NCBI GenBank assembly: GCA_015494595.1
Contig: WGAX01000003.1
Coordinates: forward strand, 1 to 8,926
Direction of reading: 5' to 3'
Source of the DNA: Nitratiruptor sp.
GTDB lineage: Bacteria > Campylobacterota > Campylobacteria > Campylobacterales > Nitratiruptoraceae
Length of the DNA stretch: 8,926 nt
In this document: one piece after another, positions 6,260 to 8,926 of the stretch
How the letters are laid out: every line of letters begins with the position of its first letter
Numbering within the stretch: position 1 is the stretch's first letter
Notes under the pieces: model-generated
Database searches by the model: none
Told to the model about the DNA's origin: nothing
The model's input: the letters and a program-made list of their open reading frames with translations, nothing else
Program-made: the position numbers and the translations under genes

Positions 6260-7441
6260 CTTTTTATGAGAATTATAATCAACCGCTCTAGAGATAATAA
6301 AGCACTCTTTACTGAAGCTACGCACATTCAAGCAGATATAAATATTATGCATATCTGAATTGGTCAACACCATTACCGCTTTTACATTATTAAAATTGAT
6401 CTGCTTAAAAGCTTCCGATTGAGTAGCATCTTCACAAATGGCCAGATACCCCAGGGATAAAGCCTTATTAACTGCTTCTATATCATAATCAATAATCAGA
6501 AAATCGACCCCTTCTCTTTTAAGACGCTTAGCTAGTAGCCTAGCCATATTGGTAAAACCACAAATAATATAGTAACTCTCTAGTTTCCTTGCACTATGTA
6601 TAATACGATTCTCTCTAATCTCTGTAAGCTTCTCACTAAAAGCAGAAACAATAATAGATGTAGAAAATGAGATTAATCCCACTCCTACTAAAATAATAAT
6701 CATCGTTATTGCCCTACCTTCATGAGTAGTAGGAGCAATATCGCCATACCCTACAGTAGAAATGGTCACAAGCGCCCAATAAAATGCATCATAGAGGGTA
6801 GTAATATTGGGATTAGTCCGCTCTTCAAAAACATAGATGCTAATACCAGATACCAAAATAGTAAAAGCTACCAATACCAAAAGTGTAGAGAGCTCCAGCT
6901 TTTTAGCTGCCAATACTTGGAAAAAGTGGGTAATATTTTGGGAATAGCGAAGAAGCTTAAAAACGCGAAAAAGTACAAAAATTCGTAAAATCCTAAATTC
7001 CCGATAACTTGGTAAAATTGCTAAAAGATCTATAAGAGCCAAGGGAGAGAAAATATATTCAAGTTTTTTTTTGAGAATCTCTTTACATACCTTTTTAATG
7101 TCAAATTCCCGCTCCAAAAAAAGCGACTCTTCATATTCAGTAATAATGATTTTATGTACATCATTATAGACCCAAAGACGCAGAAGGTACTCTATAATAA
7201 ATACAGCAGTGACAAAATAGACATCATAAAAATAGAGCCATTTAGCAATAGGAGTTTTTACCTCTTCAATAATAATGACTACGCTAGAGAGGATCAAAAA
7301 GATCATAAAGTAGTCAAAATATCTTTTATAAGGGTAGTCATCATTTTCCAAGAGGTTTCTAAAAAACCTCTTGATTCGCTGATAACGAAGAGAGTTATCG
7401 AGCAAAAAAGCAAAATCTACAATATATTGAGCAATTCTCAA
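5852..7441 (-). CDS. Voltage-sensor six-TM potassium channel with C-terminal RCK domain
   Basis: A 529-residue inner-membrane K+ channel subunit, expected to be tetrameric. S1 is about 43-60 and S2 about 73-91, with the charge-transfer pattern F81-x-x-E84-x-x-x-R88. S3 is ALIDLLAILP (135-144, Asp138). S4 carries Arg147, 150, 153, 159, Lys162 and Arg165. S5 is about 185-206, then the pore helix DAFYWALVTIS, the TVGYGD filter (229-234, at 6740-6757) and S6 about 244-268. A TrkA-N domain (about 289-405) and TrkA-C domain (about 437-515) follow. Its glycine loop reads GFTNMA (295-300) instead of GxGxxG, so nucleotide binding may be lost or changed. The S2-S3 linker, about 35 charged residues, is long for this class. 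Initiation appears to be at a TTG overlapping the gatB stop (TTGA), with GAGGAAG 8 bases upstream; the next Met (46) lies inside S1, so a later start would break the fold. The channel class is secure; gating behaviour is inference. Confidence 0.92.
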   Translation of the reverse strand: MRIAQYIVDFAFLLDNSLRYQRIKRFFRNLLENDDYPYKRYFDYFMIFLILSSVVIIIEEVKTPIAKWLYFYDVYFVTAVFIIEYLLRLWVYNDVHKIIITEYEESLFLEREFDIKKVCKEILKKKLEYIFSPLALIDLLAILPSYREFRILRIFVLFRVFKLLRYSQNITHFFQVLAAKKLELSTLLVLVAFTILVSGISIYVFEERTNPNITTLYDAFYWALVTISTVGYGDIAPTTHEGRAITMIIILVGVGLISFSTSIIVSAFSEKLTEIRENRIIHSARKLESYYIICGFTNMARLLAKRLKREGVDFLIIDYDIEAVNKALSLGYLAICEDATQSEAFKQINFNNVKAVMVLTNSDMHNIYICLNVRSFSKECFIISRAVDYNSHKKLKLAGANYIISPYVTAGFFAAKVINEPIAIEAINDILIARKNALCEQVEVIRGSFLDGIKIKDVNFDKFKLILLGIVRINADAPTEELRRKFYFNPDEQEELRVGDILIVMGYSISIAHFKSQVVESSLHYDKKI

Positions 7442-8868
7442 GAAAGTTTCTTCCTCAAAAGCTCATTGACAAGCTTAGGATCTGCTTTACCCTTACTAGC
7501 TTTCATCACTTGACCTACAAAAAAGCCAAAAAGTTTCTCTTTGCCAGCCTTGTATTCAGCTACTTTATCCTCATTGAGCGATAAAATCTCATCAATCATT
7601 GGCTCCAAAGCAGAGACATCGCTAATCTGTTTTAGACCCAACTTTTCAATCGCCTCATCTACATCTACACTATTTTGCATCAAATAGTCAAGCACATCTT
7701 TGGCAGCTTTACCGCTAATTGTCTTATCTTCTATCCGCTTTACAATTGTTGCTAACTTTTCAGCTCCTACTGGACTTTGAGTAATATCTAACCCAGCTTT
7801 GTTAAGTCTCGCAGCCAATTCTACTGTAAGCCATGTCACTGCATTCTTGGCATCAATCTTATATTCTAACATTCTCTCAAAAAACTCTGCTGTCTCCTTG
7901 GAATTTGCAATAAGCGCTGCATCATATGGCTTGATACCATACTCAGTCACAAAACGCTCTTTCTTCTCATCAGGCAATTCTGGAATATTTTTGCTCTCTT
8001 CAAAAAAACTTTCAGGAATCTCCAAAGGCAAGAGATCTGGATCTGGAAAGTAGCGATAATCTGCACTCTCCTCTTTACCCCGCATGCTTCTAGTCACCCC
8101 TTTTTGGGTATCAAAGAGTCTCGTCTCTTGGACTACCTCCTCATTATAGACACCATCCTCCCAGGCTTCTATATGGCGCTGGACTTCATACTCAATGGCT
8201 CGTTGAATGAAGCGAAAGGAGTTGAGATTTTTAATCTCTACTCTGGTATAGAGTTTCTCATCACCTTTTGGACGAATAGAGACATTGGCATCACAACGAA
8301 AAGAGCCCTCTTGCATATTTGCATCGCTTATATCAAGATAGCGCACAATTGCATGGAGCTTCTTGAGATACTGTACCGCCTCTTCACTGCTTCTCATATC
8401 TGGCTCGCTTACAATCTCCAAAAGCGGCGTACCTGCGCGGTTGAGATCAACTTTGCTAAACTCTGCTTCATGAATATTTTTTCCTGCATCCTCTTCAAGG
8501 TGCGCTCTTGTAATACCAATTTTTCGTTTTGTGCCATCCTCTTTGTCAATATAAAGATAGCCATTTTCTACAATTGGTATCTCAAATTGGCTAATCTGAT
8601 ACCCTTTAGGCAAATCTGGATAGAAGTAGTTTTTACGATTGAAGATCGATTTTTTATTAATCGTCGCATTAATAGCCCATCCAAACATCATAGCCTTTTT
8701 GACTGCCTCTTCATTAATAACTGGCAATGCTCCTGGAAGTGCTAGACAGGTTGGACAGGTATTTTTGTTCTGGCGCTCAGCAAAACTTGTAGGACATGAG
8801 CAAAACATTTTGGTTTTTGTATTGAGTTGGACATGGACTTCAAGACCGATAACTACTTCAAAATCCAT
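7438..8868 (-). CDS. gatB: Aspartyl/glutamyl-tRNA(Asn/Gln) amidotransferase subunit B
   Basis: GatB is the kinase and tRNA-binding subunit of GatCAB, which converts misacylated Glu-tRNA(Gln), and often Asp-tRNA(Asn), to the amidated form. It is needed in bacteria lacking the direct synthetase, which includes most Campylobacterota. The 476 residues match the usual 470-480. Visible features are the zinc cysteines Cys23, Cys25, Cys38 and Cys41 (CxC and CPTC), the family segment RKNYFYPDLPKGYQISQ (78-94), HLEEDAGK (123-130), DLNRAGTPLLEIVSEPD (141-157), and the C-terminal YqeY-like tRNA-binding tail ending in the GKADPKLVNELL region. AAAGGA lies 5 bases before the ATG. It is the first gene of the five-gene operon; gatA and gatC are not here. 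Its TGA overlaps the TTG start of the channel gene. Identification is firm. Confidence 0.98.
   Translation of the reverse strand: MDFEVVIGLEVHVQLNTKTKMFCSCPTSFAERQNKNTCPTCLALPGALPVINEEAVKKAMMFGWAINATINKKSIFNRKNYFYPDLPKGYQISQFEIPIVENGYLYIDKEDGTKRKIGITRAHLEEDAGKNIHEAEFSKVDLNRAGTPLLEIVSEPDMRSSEEAVQYLKKLHAIVRYLDISDANMQEGSFRCDANVSIRPKGDEKLYTRVEIKNLNSFRFIQRAIEYEVQRHIEAWEDGVYNEEVVQETRLFDTQKGVTRSMRGKEESADYRYFPDPDLLPLEIPESFFEESKNIPELPDEKKERFVTEYGIKPYDAALIANSKETAEFFERMLEYKIDAKNAVTWLTVELAARLNKAGLDITQSPVGAEKLATIVKRIEDKTISGKAAKDVLDYLMQNSVDVDEAIEKLGLKQISDVSALEPMIDEILSLNEDKVAEYKAGKEKLFGFFVGQVMKASKGKADPKLVNELLRKKLS
7450..7456 (-). promoter_or_regulatory. Ribosome binding site for the channel gene (supports a TTG start)
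   Basis: GAGGAAG on the minus strand, inside the last codons of gatB and 8 bases before the TTG at 7439-7441. It is the only good Shine-Dalgarno sequence near the start of the reading frame, and there is no ATG or GTG before residue 46, so it decides the TTG start. Confidence 0.7.
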
Positions 8869-8873
8869 ACAGA

Positions 8874-8879
8874 TCCTTT
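8874..8879 (-). promoter_or_regulatory. gatB ribosome binding site
   Basis: AAAGGA on the minus strand, 5 bases upstream of the gatB ATG at 8866-8868; it supports that start. Confidence 0.7.
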
Positions 8880-8892
8880 ATTTTTTGCTGCT

Positions 8893-8898
8893 ATTCTA
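8893..8898 (-). promoter_or_regulatory. Putative -10 element for the gatB operon
   Basis: TAGAAT on the minus strand, five of six bases matching TATAAT, placed for a transcript starting about 18 bases before gatB. No -35 hexamer is visible at the usual distance; the upstream DNA is A/T runs, as is common for Campylobacterota sigma-70 promoters. It is probably the main promoter for all five genes down to the HDOD gene, since no later gap exists. Confidence 0.4.
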
Positions 8899-8926
8899 CA
8901 AAAAGGATAATAAAAAGGGAATAAAA

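Noticed and set aside
7154..7513. A 119-codon plus-strand open frame across the gatB/channel junction
   Set aside because: It is antisense to both well-supported genes and its composition is what AT-rich complementary sequence gives.
8104..8745. A 213-codon plus-strand open frame antisense to gatB
   Set aside because: It lies wholly inside gatB, which is unmistakable in its own frame; the translation shows no recognisable domain and there is no ribosome binding site or promoter in front.

Overview
This AT-rich, gene-dense window looks like a chromosome segment of a Campylobacterota (Epsilonproteobacteria) member. The grounds are an FqrB-type flavoprotein divergent from proA, gatB and gpsA in one operon, a short (297-residue) GpsA, and promoters with a recognisable -10 but little or no -35. 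This resembles my recollection of Campylobacter and Helicobacter gene neighbourhoods; I ran no search. Candidate genera such as Nitratiruptor, Sulfurimonas or Sulfurovum cannot be separated from this sequence alone.

Layout. (1) Positions 1-1231, minus strand: the N-terminal 410 codons of a type I restriction-modification methyltransferase subunit (HsdM), open at the left edge. (2) 1233-2468, minus strand: proA (glutamate-5-semialdehyde dehydrogenase), whose last codons carry the hsdM ribosome binding site, so the two are probably co-transcribed. (3) A divergent intergenic region of about 120 bp. (4) 2592-3566, plus strand: an NADPH/FAD oxidoreductase of the thioredoxin-reductase fold without the redox CxxC, best matched to flavodoxin:quinone reductase FqrB. 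(5) 3540-8868, minus strand: a five-gene operon read right to left, gatB, a six-transmembrane voltage-sensor K+ channel with a fused RCK domain, a separate soluble RCK (TrkA-like) protein, gpsA, and an HDOD-domain protein. All four junctions in it overlap (4, 17, 4 and 4 bases). It ends by overlapping the 3' end of the fqrB-like gene, tail to tail, by 27 bases.

How the genes relate. GatB (tRNA amidation), GpsA (glycerol-3-phosphate for phospholipids) and ProA (proline synthesis) are housekeeping. The least ordinary part is the channel pair. The channel has a nearly complete Kv-type voltage sensor, a canonical TVGYGD filter and an RCK domain whose glycine-rich nucleotide loop is degraded. The next gene encodes a paralogous soluble RCK protein with that loop intact. 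Together they could form a mixed gating ring on a voltage-sensing channel. I see no tRNA, rRNA, CRISPR array, insertion sequence or convincing rho-independent terminator. The only stretches without genes are about 120 bp (2472-2591) and 58 bp (8869-8926).
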